A DNA stretch of 64,000 nt from an uncultured Microbulbifer sp. GTDB lineage: Bacteria > Pseudomonadota > Gammaproteobacteria > Pseudomonadales > Cellvibrionaceae. Location: assembly GCF_947504145.1 (NCBI RefSeq), contig NZ_CANNGQ010000004.1, positions 248,001-312,000 on the forward strand. The letters run 5' to 3'. Positions 55,845-64,000 of this stretch are shown piece by piece. The position numbers and the translations under genes are program-made. How positions within the stretch are numbered: position 1 is the first letter of the stretch; each line of letters begins with the position of its first letter. Under the pieces are notes generated by a model. The model searched no databases, had not been told where the DNA came from, and worked only from the letters and a program-made list of their open reading frames with translations.

Positions 55845-57127
55845 TGGGCCACCTCTGTTTTTACGGCGTTTTTTACCGCGGCAACTGGGGTTGCTACTGG
55901 CTCAGTTGTTCTGGTTTGCGCATGGGCGCTCATGGGTAGCCGCAATTCCACACGGTACTCGTTACCGTGTTGCTCCGCGGTAAAACGGAAGCGGTCACCG
56001 TAGAACGCGCTGAGACGCTGGCGAATATTTTCCATCGCCATACCATGGCCCGTATGAACACGGTCCACATGGGCATTGCGGTACTCGTCTGTCTCAGGGT
56101 TTGCTGCAGAATCTTTAACAGGGTTATGAATCGACAATAGCAGTTCACGCGCGCTGCCGCCAATGACATTTTGACGACGTTTTAATTTATTTTGCGCTGG
56201 GACTTCGCGAATCGAAATTTCAATTTTGCCACCGGCACGCAACCGGGCTACGCCGTGCAGTACGGCATTTTCCAGCAGCGGTTGCAGTAGCATCGAAGGC
56301 AGTTGCGCCTGCGCGGGAAACTCGTCCAGATGCCACACTTGTTGCAACCGATCCCCGAGACGCAGAGATTCAATTTCCATATAACGTTTTGCCAGCGCAA
56401 CTTCCTGCTCCAGCGGCACCATTTTCGAGTCCGCCAGTGATGCGCGAAACAAAGCCGACAGATCTTCTACCAGTTTTTCCGCACGCTCGGCGTCCACCGC
56501 AATCAGGCTGGCGAGACTGTTCATGCTGTTAAAAAGAAAATGTGGGCGAATGCGCGATTGTAATGCCTCGATCCGCGCACCCAGCTCCGCCTGCTGCTGG
56601 TTGTGCAACTGCTGCTGCACATAGGCGTAGCGCAGCACTACCCCTGCACAGATGGCACCTACCAGCAGATTCGCCAACAGCGCCCAGTAGTCGATGGCGG
56701 TGCCCGCCATATCCGCCGCCCACCAGTGCTGGGCAGACAGTACCGTCGCCAGCACCGCCAGTACCGTGGCAAAACTCAGCGCCGCCGCGATTTTGTGGGA
56801 GAGTCGCGCGAGAAAGGGGCGCAGGCGGCACAGGAGAGCGGCGGACGGCAGGATCACCCACTGCACCGTGAGCGACACCAGTCCCAGGCGCTGCCAGTTG
56901 AAGGGGTTCAAACCATCGGTAGCGAGTACCAGCACCAGCGCCAGCAGCTCCCCCATAAGAACCAGGGCGGCCACGCCAGTCACGCTACACAGGTCGGGGA
57001 GGAAAGGTGCGGGAGTGATGTCGCCGGCACTATCGGGCAGGCGCGCAGAATCTTTGCCATCGGGGGCAATTTCGCGAATTTGCTGCGCTATAATGCCCGC
57101 CGCTTGCGCGGGCCGGGAAGATGTCAT
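55841..57127 (-). CDS. algZ: AlgZ/FimS-type sensor histidine kinase (LytS-like)
   Basis: 428-residue membrane sensor with about four N-terminal helices (VTGVAALVLMGELLALVLVL through LLANLLVGAICAGVVLRYAY), then the His_kinase domain with the conserved histidine in LQSRIRPHFLFNSMNSLASL, and an ATP-binding region (PSMLLQPLLENAVLHGVARL, GHGMAMENIRQRLSAFYGD). It is coupled to algR by a 4-bp overlap and is divergent from argH, as in Pseudomonas. The N-terminal charged extension is unusual in length. Ligand unknown. Confidence 0.87.
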   Translation of the reverse strand: MTSSRPAQAAGIIAQQIREIAPDGKDSARLPDSAGDITPAPFLPDLCSVTGVAALVLMGELLALVLVLATDGLNPFNWQRLGLVSLTVQWVILPSAALLCRLRPFLARLSHKIAAALSFATVLAVLATVLSAQHWWAADMAGTAIDYWALLANLLVGAICAGVVLRYAYVQQQLHNQQQAELGARIEALQSRIRPHFLFNSMNSLASLIAVDAERAEKLVEDLSALFRASLADSKMVPLEQEVALAKRYMEIESLRLGDRLQQVWHLDEFPAQAQLPSMLLQPLLENAVLHGVARLRAGGKIEISIREVPAQNKLKRRQNVIGGSARELLLSIHNPVKDSAANPETDEYRNAHVDRVHTGHGMAMENIRQRLSAFYGDRFRFTAEQHGNEYRVELRLPMSAHAQTRTTEPVATPVAAVKNAVKTEVAQ

Positions 57128-57266
57128 ACCACGTTATCTTTATTCTCGAGACATAGCCCGGATACCTTGATGTCCGGAGATAGTGCTTGGCATCAAAAGA
57201 TACCGCCATCCCCGGTCCAGTTCCAGCGACAAACATGACCCGTTTCCCATTCAGACCCGAGGCAGC

Positions 57267-58688
57267 ATGAGCAACGACAACTCCTCCACCGATAATGCAC
57301 AAAATCCCGCCGCAAAACTCTGGGGCGGCCGCTTCAGCGAAGCCACCGATGCGTTCGTGGAGCGCTTTACCGCCTCGGTCATGTTCGACCAGCGTATGGC
57401 GCTGGAGGACATCCAGGGCTCACTGGCCCACGCACAGATGCTGTCGGAAGTGGGTGTACTGACGGGTGACGAGTTCAGCCAGATAGAGGGCGGACTCAAG
57501 GATATCGCCGAAGAGATCCAAGCCGGGGAATTCCCCTGGTCTGTAGCGCTGGAAGACGTGCACATGAATATCGAGGCGCGCCTGACCGATCGCATCGGCG
57601 CCACCGGCAAGAAGCTGCACACCGGCCGCTCGCGCAACGACCAGGTCGCTACCGACATCCGCCTGTGGCTGCGCAACCGTATCGACCTGATTGCCGGTGA
57701 GCTGACTCGCCTGCAGACCGGCCTGGTGGACCTGGCAGAGCAACAAGCCGATACGATCATGCCCGGCTTTACCCACCTGCAGAGCGCCCAGCCGGTCACC
57801 TTCGGCCATCACCTGCTGGCCTGGAACGAGATGCTGACCCGGGATTACGAGCGCCTGATGGACTGCCGCAAACGCGTCAACCGCTCCCCGCTGGGTGCCG
57901 CGGCGCTGGCTGGCACCAGCTACCCGATCAATCGCGCGCGCACCGCCGAGCTGCTGGGCTTTGACGCCCCCACCGAGAATTCCCTGGATTCCGTGAGCGA
58001 CCGCGATTTCGCCATCGAATTCTGCGCCTTCTCCGCGCTGCTGCTGACCCATCTCAGCCGCGCCAGTGAGGAGCTGGTACTGTGGACCTCCAGCCAGTTC
58101 GACTTTATTGACCTGCCAGACCGTTTCTGCACCGGCTCCTCAATCATGCCACAGAAGAAAAACCCGGACGTGCCGGAGCTGGTGCGCGGCAAGACCGGTC
58201 GCGTCAACGGCCACCTGATCGCCCTGCTGACCCTGATGAAGAGCCAGCCGCTGGCCTACAACAAGGACAACCAGGAAGACAAAGAACCGCTTTACGACGC
58301 CGCCGACACCGTACTCGACTGCCTGCGCGCCTTCGCCGATATGGCCCCGGCGCTGAAGCCGAAGAAAGAAAACATGCTCGCCGCTGCCGGCAAAGGATTC
58401 TCCACCGCCACCGACCTCGCCGATTACCTGGTGCGCAAAGGCGTGGCCTTCCGCGATGCCCACGAAATTGTCGGCCAGTCCGTGGCGTTCGCGATTGAAA
58501 AGGATTGCGACCTGTCCGATCTGAGCCTGGAAGAATTACAGAAATTTTCCGATGTGATTGGCGACGATGTGTTCGATGTGCTCACCCTGGAAGGCTCCGT
58601 CGCCGCCCGCGATCATATTGGCGGTACCGCGCCGAATCAGGTGCGCGCCGCCAGTGCGCGTGCGCGCACGTTGATCGAAGCCCGATAG
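57267..58688 (+). CDS. argH: Argininosuccinate lyase
   Basis: Last step of arginine synthesis: splits argininosuccinate to arginine and fumarate. I choose the ATG at 57267 ([20 protein letters not shown]), 473 residues, which leads into [20 protein letters not shown], the family's usual N-terminus. [20 protein letters not shown] and the active-site loop signature [20 protein letters not shown] are intact. Upstream frame to 57183 is open but not needed. A strong terminator follows the stop. Confidence 0.97.
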   Translation: MSNDNSSTDNAQNPAAKLWGGRFSEATDAFVERFTASVMFDQRMALEDIQGSLAHAQMLSEVGVLTGDEFSQIEGGLKDIAEEIQAGEFPWSVALEDVHMNIEARLTDRIGATGKKLHTGRSRNDQVATDIRLWLRNRIDLIAGELTRLQTGLVDLAEQQADTIMPGFTHLQSAQPVTFGHHLLAWNEMLTRDYERLMDCRKRVNRSPLGAAALAGTSYPINRARTAELLGFDAPTENSLDSVSDRDFAIEFCAFSALLLTHLSRASEELVLWTSSQFDFIDLPDRFCTGSSIMPQKKNPDVPELVRGKTGRVNGHLIALLTLMKSQPLAYNKDNQEDKEPLYDAADTVLDCLRAFADMAPALKPKKENMLAAAGKGFSTATDLADYLVRKGVAFRDAHEIVGQSVAFAIEKDCDLSDLSLEELQKFSDVIGDDVFDVLTLEGSVAARDHIGGTAPNQVRAASARARTLIEAR

Positions 58689-58695
58689 ACGCTGC

Positions 58696-58728
58696 TGTCA
58701 GCGGGCCGCAGAGCCCGCTGACATTTTT
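58696..58728 (+). terminator. Intrinsic terminator of argH
   Basis: TGTCAGCGGG and CCCGCTGACA form a perfect 10-bp stem followed by TTTTT. Confidence 0.88.
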
Positions 58729-58736
58729 CGGCCACA

Positions 58737-58943
58737 TCAGGTTTCCTTGGAATCAGCATCCTTGTCCTGAACCTCAGTCACCACCTTTTGTACCAGCTTC
58801 ACCCGCCCGGACTGCACCAGCGCATCCCGCAATACATATTCGATCTGCGCGTTCACACTGCGCAGGTCGTCGTCCGCCCAGCGTTGCATTGCGGCCAGTA
58901 CCTGCTCGTTGATACGCAGGGGGAACGCTTTCTTTTTTGCCAT
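58737..58943 (-). CDS. Arc-family ribbon-helix-helix DNA-binding protein
   Basis: 68 residues beginning AKKKAFPLRINEQVLAAMQR, then WADDDLRSVNAQIEYVLRDA, the pattern of Arc-type ribbon-helix-helix repressors with a DNA-contacting strand PLRIN and two helices. It follows the SPFH gene by 15 bp in the same direction, so the two are likely one operon, a pairing I have seen in other proteobacteria. It may regulate its own operon (inference). Its 3' end faces the argH terminator. Confidence 0.82.
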   Translation of the reverse strand: MAKKKAFPLRINEQVLAAMQRWADDDLRSVNAQIEYVLRDALVQSGRVKLVQKVVTEVQDKDADSKET

Positions 58944-58958
58944 GTTGATTAAAACAAA

Positions 58959-59828
58959 TCAGTAAAGACTGCCACTGTTGATGACGGGTTGTGCCTGCTG
59001 CTCGCCGCAGATGACAACCATCAGGTTGTTCACCATATTCGCCTTGCGCTCTTCATCCAACTCCAGCTGGTGAGAATCTGCCAGCGTCGAAATGGCATCG
59101 GTCACCATTTCCACCGCACCCTGCACAATCAGCTTGCGTGCAGCGAGTACTGCACCGGCCTGCTGTTTGCGCAACATCGCCTGAGCGATTTCCGGTGCGT
59201 ACGCCAGGTGGCTGATGCGCGCTTCAATCACCTGAATACCCGCACGCCCCAGGCGCTCCTGCACTTGATCGCGTATTTTTTCCGCGATGCTTACCGGGTC
59301 CCCGCGCAGGGAGATGGCCTCGTCGCTGTGGTTGTCGTAGGGATATTCGTTGGCCACGTTGCGCAGTGCCGCCTCACTCTGGATGGTGACAAAGCTCTCG
59401 TAGTCGTCCACTTCGAAATAGGCTTCCGCAGAATCCACCACTCTCCATACCACCACCGTGGCGATCTCGACCGGGTTGCCATTGGCGTCATTCACCTTCA
59501 GCTTGCCACTCTCGAAATTGCGCACCCGCAGGGAAATAGGCGTGCGCTTGAAAATCAGCGGGTTGGTCCAGCGCAAGCCAGTGGTGTGTTCTGTGCCTAC
59601 ATACTTGCCGAACAGCTGCAGAATTTTTCCCTGATTCGGGGCCACCATAAACAGCCCGTGCCAACAGAAAGCGACGATGAATATCGCTACCCCGCACCCC
59701 GCCGCGGCGCCAAATTGCTGCGCTTTCAGGCTCCACACCAGCATTGCGATGGTCAGCAATTGCAGTGCCAGCAGCACAACCAGCATGGCGTATCCACTCA
59801 CCGTAAAGGCGCGTTTTTCCTTGATCAT
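58959..59828 (-). CDS. SPFH/band 7 membrane protein
   Basis: 289 residues from the ATG at 59828 (MIKEKRAFTVSGYAMLVVLL), chosen because a GGAGGAG site lies 5 bases upstream; an upstream in-frame start at 59846 lacks one. Two N-terminal membrane helices are followed by the band 7 domain (VAPNQGKILQLFGKYVGTEH; VRNFESGKLKVNDANGNPVE; KIRDQVQERLGRAGIQVIEA) and a C-terminal helical part with LRKQQAGAVLAARKLIVQGA. SPFH proteins organise membrane complexes or proteolysis, but the partner is unknown. Confidence 0.9.
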   Translation of the reverse strand: MIKEKRAFTVSGYAMLVVLLALQLLTIAMLVWSLKAQQFGAAAGCGVAIFIVAFCWHGLFMVAPNQGKILQLFGKYVGTEHTTGLRWTNPLIFKRTPISLRVRNFESGKLKVNDANGNPVEIATVVVWRVVDSAEAYFEVDDYESFVTIQSEAALRNVANEYPYDNHSDEAISLRGDPVSIAEKIRDQVQERLGRAGIQVIEARISHLAYAPEIAQAMLRKQQAGAVLAARKLIVQGAVEMVTDAISTLADSHQLELDEERKANMVNNLMVVICGEQQAQPVINSGSLY

Positions 59829-59985
59829 CAGAACTCCTCCTCCCACACCAATAATGACATCAATTTGATATCAAATTAGCACCATACTCGCTGGTTGCCA
59901 ATGGTTTTTGAGACACGGAGCTACGCAGCTGGTCACGAGACCATCTGCAGCGCGAAAAAGCAGGGAGAGCTGGGAGGGATAACCC

Positions 59986-60017
59986 TGTAGGAATCTGCCT
60001 GCAGGCAGGCTCCTACA
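59986..60017. repeat. REP-like palindrome
   Basis: TGTAGGA (59986-59992) and TCCTACA (60011-60017) flank a CTGCCTGCAGGCAG-type centre, giving a nearly perfect 32-bp palindrome. Shape and the GTAGGA/TCCTAC ends match REP elements of pseudomonads. It lies after cyaY and could end its transcript. Confidence 0.7.
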
Positions 60018-60044
60018 AAGGTACTGGAATCCGAGGTAGCGGGA

Positions 60045-60389
60045 TTAAAAGTCGAGAGTAACCGGGGCGCCCTGCTGCTCGGTCAGTACCCGGTCCAGCA
60101 AGGTCGGCAGATCTTCGCCAGTGGTGGTGCATTTCCAGCCGACTTTGTTTCCGGAATCGTCAAAGCTCAGGTGATAGCCGCCAGAACGGGCAGCCACCCA
60201 CAGCTCCTGCACAGCGCTCTGGCGCGACAGAATCACCTGGGTACCCTTGTCTTCCAGAGTAATCGTCAACACTGCATCCGCGCGCTCGTAATCCATATCC
60301 ACCTCGCAGTTGTCGAGGGCGTCCTCGATGGCGATCAGCGTTTCTTCGATGGCGGCGTTGTAGGCGGTTTGAGAGGCGGCCTGGGTCAT
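60045..60389 (-). CDS. cyaY: Frataxin-like iron donor CyaY
   Basis: 114-residue iron-binding protein that regulates Fe-S cluster assembly. An acidic first helix (EETLIAIEDALDNCEVDMDY) is followed by strands DAVLTITLEDKGTQVILSRQ and the conserved QELWVAARSGGYHLSFDD. It is divergent from lppL/lysA, the arrangement in Pseudomonas. Confidence 0.95.
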   Translation of the reverse strand: MTQAASQTAYNAAIEETLIAIEDALDNCEVDMDYERADAVLTITLEDKGTQVILSRQSAVQELWVAARSGGYHLSFDDSGNKVGWKCTTTGEDLPTLLDRVLTEQQGAPVTLDF

Positions 60390-60489
60390 ATTCTGGTTTC
60401 GTCTGTTACTGTGTTGCTAAAAGGCTCGGGTCGCTATACTAGCAGGCTTTTCCAGTCTTCTCGTACCGCACTTTGCGGCAGGAAAACCG

Positions 60490-60744
60490 ATGCGCAACCC
60501 AACGACTTCCCTGGCCTGGTCCGCTGCCCTGTCAATCGCCCTCACCGGCGCTCTGGCCGGCTGCGGTCAAAAAGGTCCGCTGTATCTGCCACAGGATCCG
60601 GCCGCTCCGGCACCCTCCAGCAGCAGTTCTGCACCCCGCACGCCCACCGCCCCGCAACCGGGTGCGACCACCGAGCCGCACAGCAACAGCGACGAGAAGA
60701 ATTCATCACAGCAACACACGGAAGCAGAAGCAGTCTCCAAATGA
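60490..60744 (+). CDS. lppL: LppL-like small lipoprotein
   Basis: 84 residues: a lipoprotein signal ending LAGCGQKGPLYLP with acylated cysteine near residue 25, then a low-complexity tail of P, S, T and A. The CGQKGPLYLP motif after the lipobox is diagnostic for the LptM/YifL family, which assists assembly of the LPS export translocon LptD in E. coli. Its TGA overlaps the lysA ATG (ATGA), so translation is coupled. Confidence 0.88.
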   Translation: MRNPTTSLAWSAALSIALTGALAGCGQKGPLYLPQDPAAPAPSSSSSAPRTPTAPQPGATTEPHSNSDEKNSSQQHTEAEAVSK

Positions 60745-61994
60745 ACGATTTCCACTACCAGCAGGGAAGCCTGTGGGCCGAGGGCGTGAACCTCGAGCAG
60801 ATTGCCAAACAGTTCGGCACCCCCACTTATGTGTACAGCCGGGCACACTTTGAACGTCAGTACCAAGCCTATGCGGATGCACTGGGGGATCACCCCGGCC
60901 TGATCTGTTACGCCATTAAAGCCAACAGCAATCTGGGCATTCTGTCTGTGTTGGCACAACTGGGCGCGGGCTTTGATATTGTCTCTGCCGGTGAACTGGA
61001 GCGGGTGTTACTTGCGGGCGGCGATCCCGCCAAAGTGGTTTTCTCTGGCGTGGGTAAAACCGCAGAGGAAATGCGGCGTGCGCTGGAAGTCGGAGTGCAC
61101 TGCTTCAACGTCGAATCCGAGTCCGAGCTGGATCGGCTGGAAGCCGTCGCGGCGGAGATCGGCACAGTGGCCCCGGTCTCCCTGCGGGTAAACCCGGACG
61201 TGGACGCCAATACCCATCCGTATATTTCGACCGGGCTCAAGGAAAACAAATTTGGGATCGCCATCGAGCGCGCCCCCGAGGTGTATCACAAAATTGCCGC
61301 GTCCAATCACCTCGACGCGGTAGGCGTGGACTGCCATATCGGCTCTCAGCTGACCGAGATCAATCCGTTCCTCGATGCACTGGACCGACTGCTGGCGCTG
61401 ATCGATCAGCTCGCCGAAGATGGCACCACGTTGAAACATCTAGATCTGGGCGGCGGCCTGGGCGTGCGCTACCGCGGTGAAGAGCCCCCCGAGGTGAGTG
61501 ACTATTTGGGTGCGGTAAAGGAAAAGCTGGCCGGGCGCGAGTTGGCGCTGGTGCTGGAGCCGGGCCGCTCGATTTCCGCCAACGGCGGCGCACTGCTGAC
61601 CCGCGTGGAATATCTGAAGCGCACCGAAGAGCATAACTTTGCCATCGTTGACGCAGCCATGAATGACAACCTGCGCCCGGCGTTGTACCAGGCGTGGCAG
61701 GATATCGTTGCCGTCACTCCATCCAATGGCACCACCGAGAGCTGGGATATCGTCGGCCCCGTCTGCGAAACCGGTGACTTCCTCGGCAAGCACCGCCCAC
61801 TGGTACTCGAACAGGGCCAATTGCTGGCGATGCTGTCTGCCGGCGCGTATGGTTTTACCATGAGCTCCAACTACAACTCGCGTACCCGCGCGGCGGAAGT
61901 GCTGGTGGACGGCGACAAAACCTATCTCGTACGCGAACGGGAAAGCCTCGCAGACCTGGTGCGCGGCGAATCCACCGTGCCCGCGAACGATTAA
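60741..61994 (+). CDS. lysA: Diaminopimelate decarboxylase
   Basis: PLP enzyme that makes lysine from meso-diaminopimelate. 417 residues from the ATG at 60741 (MNDFHYQQGSLWAEGVNLEQ), overlapping the lppL stop. YVYSRAHFERQYQAYADAL, the PLP lysine in LICYAIKANSNLGILSVLAQ, GVDCHIGSQLTEINPFLDAL and the glycine-rich DLGGGLGVRY are family motifs, as is VGPVCETGDFLGKHRPLVLE. dapF follows after 12 bp. Confidence 0.97.
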   Translation: MNDFHYQQGSLWAEGVNLEQIAKQFGTPTYVYSRAHFERQYQAYADALGDHPGLICYAIKANSNLGILSVLAQLGAGFDIVSAGELERVLLAGGDPAKVVFSGVGKTAEEMRRALEVGVHCFNVESESELDRLEAVAAEIGTVAPVSLRVNPDVDANTHPYISTGLKENKFGIAIERAPEVYHKIAASNHLDAVGVDCHIGSQLTEINPFLDALDRLLALIDQLAEDGTTLKHLDLGGGLGVRYRGEEPPEVSDYLGAVKEKLAGRELALVLEPGRSISANGGALLTRVEYLKRTEEHNFAIVDAAMNDNLRPALYQAWQDIVAVTPSNGTTESWDIVGPVCETGDFLGKHRPLVLEQGQLLAMLSAGAYGFTMSSNYNSRTRAAEVLVDGDKTYLVRERESLADLVRGESTVPAND

Positions 61995-62006
61995 CGGAAC
62001 CGACTC

Positions 62007-62837
62007 ATGCGGCTTAAATTCACCAAAATGCACGGCCTCGGCAACGACTTTGTCATGGTCGATGGCATCACCCAACGGGTGAAGCTGTCGCCGGAAAAAG
62101 TCCGCCAGATCGCCGATCGCCACACCGGTATCGGCTGCGACCAGCTGTTGCTGGTAGAAGCGCCGCGCAACCCGGACCTGGATTTCCGCTACCGCATCTA
62201 CAATGCCGACGGCAGCGAAGTGGAAAACTGCGGTAACGGCGCGCGCTGTTTCGCCCGCTTCGTGCGCGAGCGCCGCCTGACCAGCAAGGAAAAAATCCTG
62301 GTGGAAACCGCCGCTGGCACCCTGGCGCTGAATGTCCAGGGCGCGGACCAGGTCAGCGTGGAGATGGGCGCACCGGTGCTGGAGCCCGCACAGATTCCGT
62401 TTGAAGCAGATATTCAAGCGGAGACTTATCCGCTGGTGGTCGACGGGGAAACCTACAACATTGGCGCCGTATCCATGGGCAATCCCCACGCAGTCCTGCT
62501 GGTGGAAGATGTCTTCAACGCGCCCGTCGACAGCCTCGGCCCGGCAATCGAATGCCACCCGCGCTTCCCCGCCAAGGTGAATGTGGGCTTTTTGCAGATT
62601 GAAGACCGCGGCAAAGCCCGTTTGCGGGTGTGGGAACGGGGCGTGGGCGAGACCCGCGCCTGCGGTACCGGCGCCTGTGCCGCCATGGTTTCCGCGCGCC
62701 TGCGCGGGCTGGTGGACGAGGAACTGCAGATCACCCTGCCCGGAGGCACCCTGACAATCCACTGGCCGGGGCCCGGAGAGCCGGTTACCATGACTGGATC
62801 CGCCACCGCGGTATATCACGGACAGATAGCACTCTGA
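62007..62837 (+). CDS. dapF: Diaminopimelate epimerase
   Basis: Converts LL- to meso-diaminopimelate for lysine and peptidoglycan. 276 residues, with the two catalytic cysteines in [16 protein letters not shown] and [13 protein letters not shown]. The N-terminal [18 protein letters not shown] is standard. It is cotranscribed with lysA and the DUF484 gene. Confidence 0.97.
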   Translation: MRLKFTKMHGLGNDFVMVDGITQRVKLSPEKVRQIADRHTGIGCDQLLLVEAPRNPDLDFRYRIYNADGSEVENCGNGARCFARFVRERRLTSKEKILVETAAGTLALNVQGADQVSVEMGAPVLEPAQIPFEADIQAETYPLVVDGETYNIGAVSMGNPHAVLLVEDVFNAPVDSLGPAIECHPRFPAKVNVGFLQIEDRGKARLRVWERGVGETRACGTGACAAMVSARLRGLVDEELQITLPGGTLTIHWPGPGEPVTMTGSATAVYHGQIAL

Positions 62838-62868
62838 GCACCAATTCTGGAAGCAGCCGAAAAGAACA

Positions 62869-63630
62869 ATGACCGATCACAGCGACGCCCCCCTGCTCGA
62901 TAGCAACGTCGAGGCCAACCTGGACCGACAGGAAGCCGCCGACAGCGAAAACCAGCGCAACAAGAAACTACTGTCGCGACAGGTGGCCCGCTACCTGGTC
63001 CAGAACCCCAATTTTTTTGCCGACAACATGGAGCTGCTGGAAAGCATCCAGCTGCCCCGCGAATCTGGCAAGACCGTGTCGCTGATGACACACCAGACCA
63101 ACCTGCTACGCGAGCGCAATATCGAGATGCGTCAGCGGCTCGACCAGCTGCTGCAGAATGCGCGTGAAAACGACCAGCTGTTTATGCACAGCCGCCGTCT
63201 GGTGCTGGCGCTGCTGGAAGCGCGCACCGTTGCCGAAGCCGGCGCGGCGCTGCTGAAAAGCTTCAAAGACGATTTCAACGTAGATGTCACCGCACTGACT
63301 CTGTTCGGTCCCCTGCCCGGCTCGGGCAAACACCTGGGCGACGTGCGCAGCAGCGCCCGCACCAGCGCCGAGACCGCCATCGGCTCCATCCTGCGCAATG
63401 GGCGCACCGTTTGTGGCACCCTGCGCCCCACGGAAACCGCATACCTGTTCGGCAAAGACGCAGACAAGGTCGCCTCCGCCGCGGTGGTACCACTGGCCGG
63501 CCAGCTGGGTATCCTTGCGGTCGGCTCCAGCGATCCCAACCACTACCGCTCCAGCCTCGGCACCCTGTTCCTGTCCTATATCGGTGAAATCCTCGAGCGG
63601 CTGTTGCCCGACCTGCTGGCGCGGAGCTGA
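62869..63630 (+). CDS. DUF484 family protein
   Basis: 253 residues: a charged N-terminus, then SRQVARYLVQNPNFFADNME and LMTHQTNLLRERNIEMRQRL, the DUF484 signature, with a coiled-coil stretch and a GAF-like C-terminal half (VDVTALTLFGPLPGSGKHLG; AAVVPLAGQLGILAVGSSDP). Genes of this family almost always lie between dapF and xerC; function unknown. It is 31 bp after dapF and 5 bp before xerC. Confidence 0.93.
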   Translation: MTDHSDAPLLDSNVEANLDRQEAADSENQRNKKLLSRQVARYLVQNPNFFADNMELLESIQLPRESGKTVSLMTHQTNLLRERNIEMRQRLDQLLQNARENDQLFMHSRRLVLALLEARTVAEAGAALLKSFKDDFNVDVTALTLFGPLPGSGKHLGDVRSSARTSAETAIGSILRNGRTVCGTLRPTETAYLFGKDADKVASAAVVPLAGQLGILAVGSSDPNHYRSSLGTLFLSYIGEILERLLPDLLARS

Positions 63631-63635
63631 GCCCC

Positions 63636-64000
63636 GTGCAGCTTGCCGCAGCAACGGATGCCTTCCTGCTGCACCTGCAGCAGAAACACCTCTCTCCGCA
63701 CACCCTCGCCGCCTATCGTCGCGATCTCGACAAGCTGCAGCTCCTGGCAGATGGGGAGCAGCTGACAGATCTGCAGCGGCTCGACGAAATGCGCCTGCGC
63801 AGCTGGCTAGCCCAGCTGCACCGCGGCGGCCTCTCCCCCAAAAGCCTGCAACGCTGGCTCTCCGCCGTGCGCACTCTGCTGCGCTTCTGCGTGCGCGAGG
63901 GATGGCTGAAAGCCAATGTGGCGGAGGGGCTGCGCGCCCCAAAAGCCGCCAAAACCCTGCCCAGGCTGCTGGATGTGGATGCCGCGGCACAATATGTGGA
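63636..64000 (+). CDS. xerC: Tyrosine recombinase XerC, N-terminal part (runs off window)
   Basis: Partial gene, about 121 residues. I read the GTG at 63636-63638, 5 bp after the DUF484 stop; the peptide then contains HLSPHTLAAYRRDLDKLQLL and SWLAQLHRGGLSPKSLQRWL, then LSAVRTLLRFCVREGW, the SAM-like N-terminal DNA-binding domain of XerC. The catalytic domain lies past the window edge. XerC acts with XerD at dif to resolve chromosome dimers; dapF-DUF484-xerC is the usual order. Confidence 0.9.
   Translation, partial: MQLAAATDAFLLHLQQKHLSPHTLAAYRRDLDKLQLLADGEQLTDLQRLDEMRLRSWLAQLHRGGLSPKSLQRWLSAVRTLLRFCVREGWLKANVAEGLRAPKAAKTLPRLLDVDAAAQYV

Overview
The window is a stretch of chromosome from a GC-rich gammaproteobacterium. 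Gene order around the Chp/type IV pilus genes, gshB-tonB-yqgE-ruvX, hemCDXY, rho/trxA, hemW-rdgB-metW-metX-yggT-proC-yggS-pilT-pilU, and argH/cyaY/lysA-dapF-xerC is Pseudomonas-like but rearranged. Together with the TonB receptor and marine-type accessory genes this suggests the Cellvibrionales, most likely a Microbulbifer-like bacterium (inference from gene content; no search was run).

Layout: (1) 1-5.9 kb: Chp/Pil chemosensory operon (pilG, pilH, pilI, pilJ, start of chpA/pilL), all minus strand, divergent from gshB. (2) 5.9-12.9 kb: tonB, yqgE, ruvX and the haem genes hemC, hemD, hemX, hemY, all plus strand. (3) 12.9-20.4 kb: an accessory island. Short AT-rich minus-strand genes, mostly encoding secreted or membrane proteins, are separated by eight attC-type recombination sites. 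This is an integron gene-cassette array with no integrase in the window. At its head lies a small unrecognised gene beside a cluster of 13-bp dyad repeats. (4) 20.4-35.9 kb: housekeeping genes ubiD, an RRM protein, rho, trxA, hemW, rdgB, a DUF4426 protein, metW, metX, a dynamin-like GTPase, yggT, proC, yggS (all minus), then pilT-pilU (plus). (5) 36.0-54.9 kb: a catabolic region. An SDR, a LysE-type exporter and an amidohydrolase lipoprotein are followed by a complete eight-gene nba/amn-type operon that takes 3-hydroxyanthranilate to central metabolites (order E-H-J-I-G-F-C-D), a divergent LysR regulator, a TonB-dependent receptor, an NSS transporter, kynureninase and an LVIVD-repeat lipoprotein. 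(6) 55-64 kb: an AlgR/AlgZ-type two-component pair, argH, an Arc-like/SPFH pair, cyaY, the lppL lipoprotein, lysA, dapF, a DUF484 protein and the 5' part of xerC.

The catabolic genes fit one pathway: uptake of a tryptophan-derived compound through the outer membrane receptor and sodium symporter, cleavage by kynureninase to (3-hydroxy)anthranilate, ring opening by 3-hydroxyanthranilate dioxygenase, then decarboxylation, oxidation, deamination and the lower meta-cleavage route to pyruvate and acetyl-CoA. Tryptophan dioxygenase, kynurenine formamidase and kynurenine monooxygenase are not in the window. The parts most worth a second look are the integrase-less cassette array with its unusual head, and this kynurenine-type uptake and degradation cluster.
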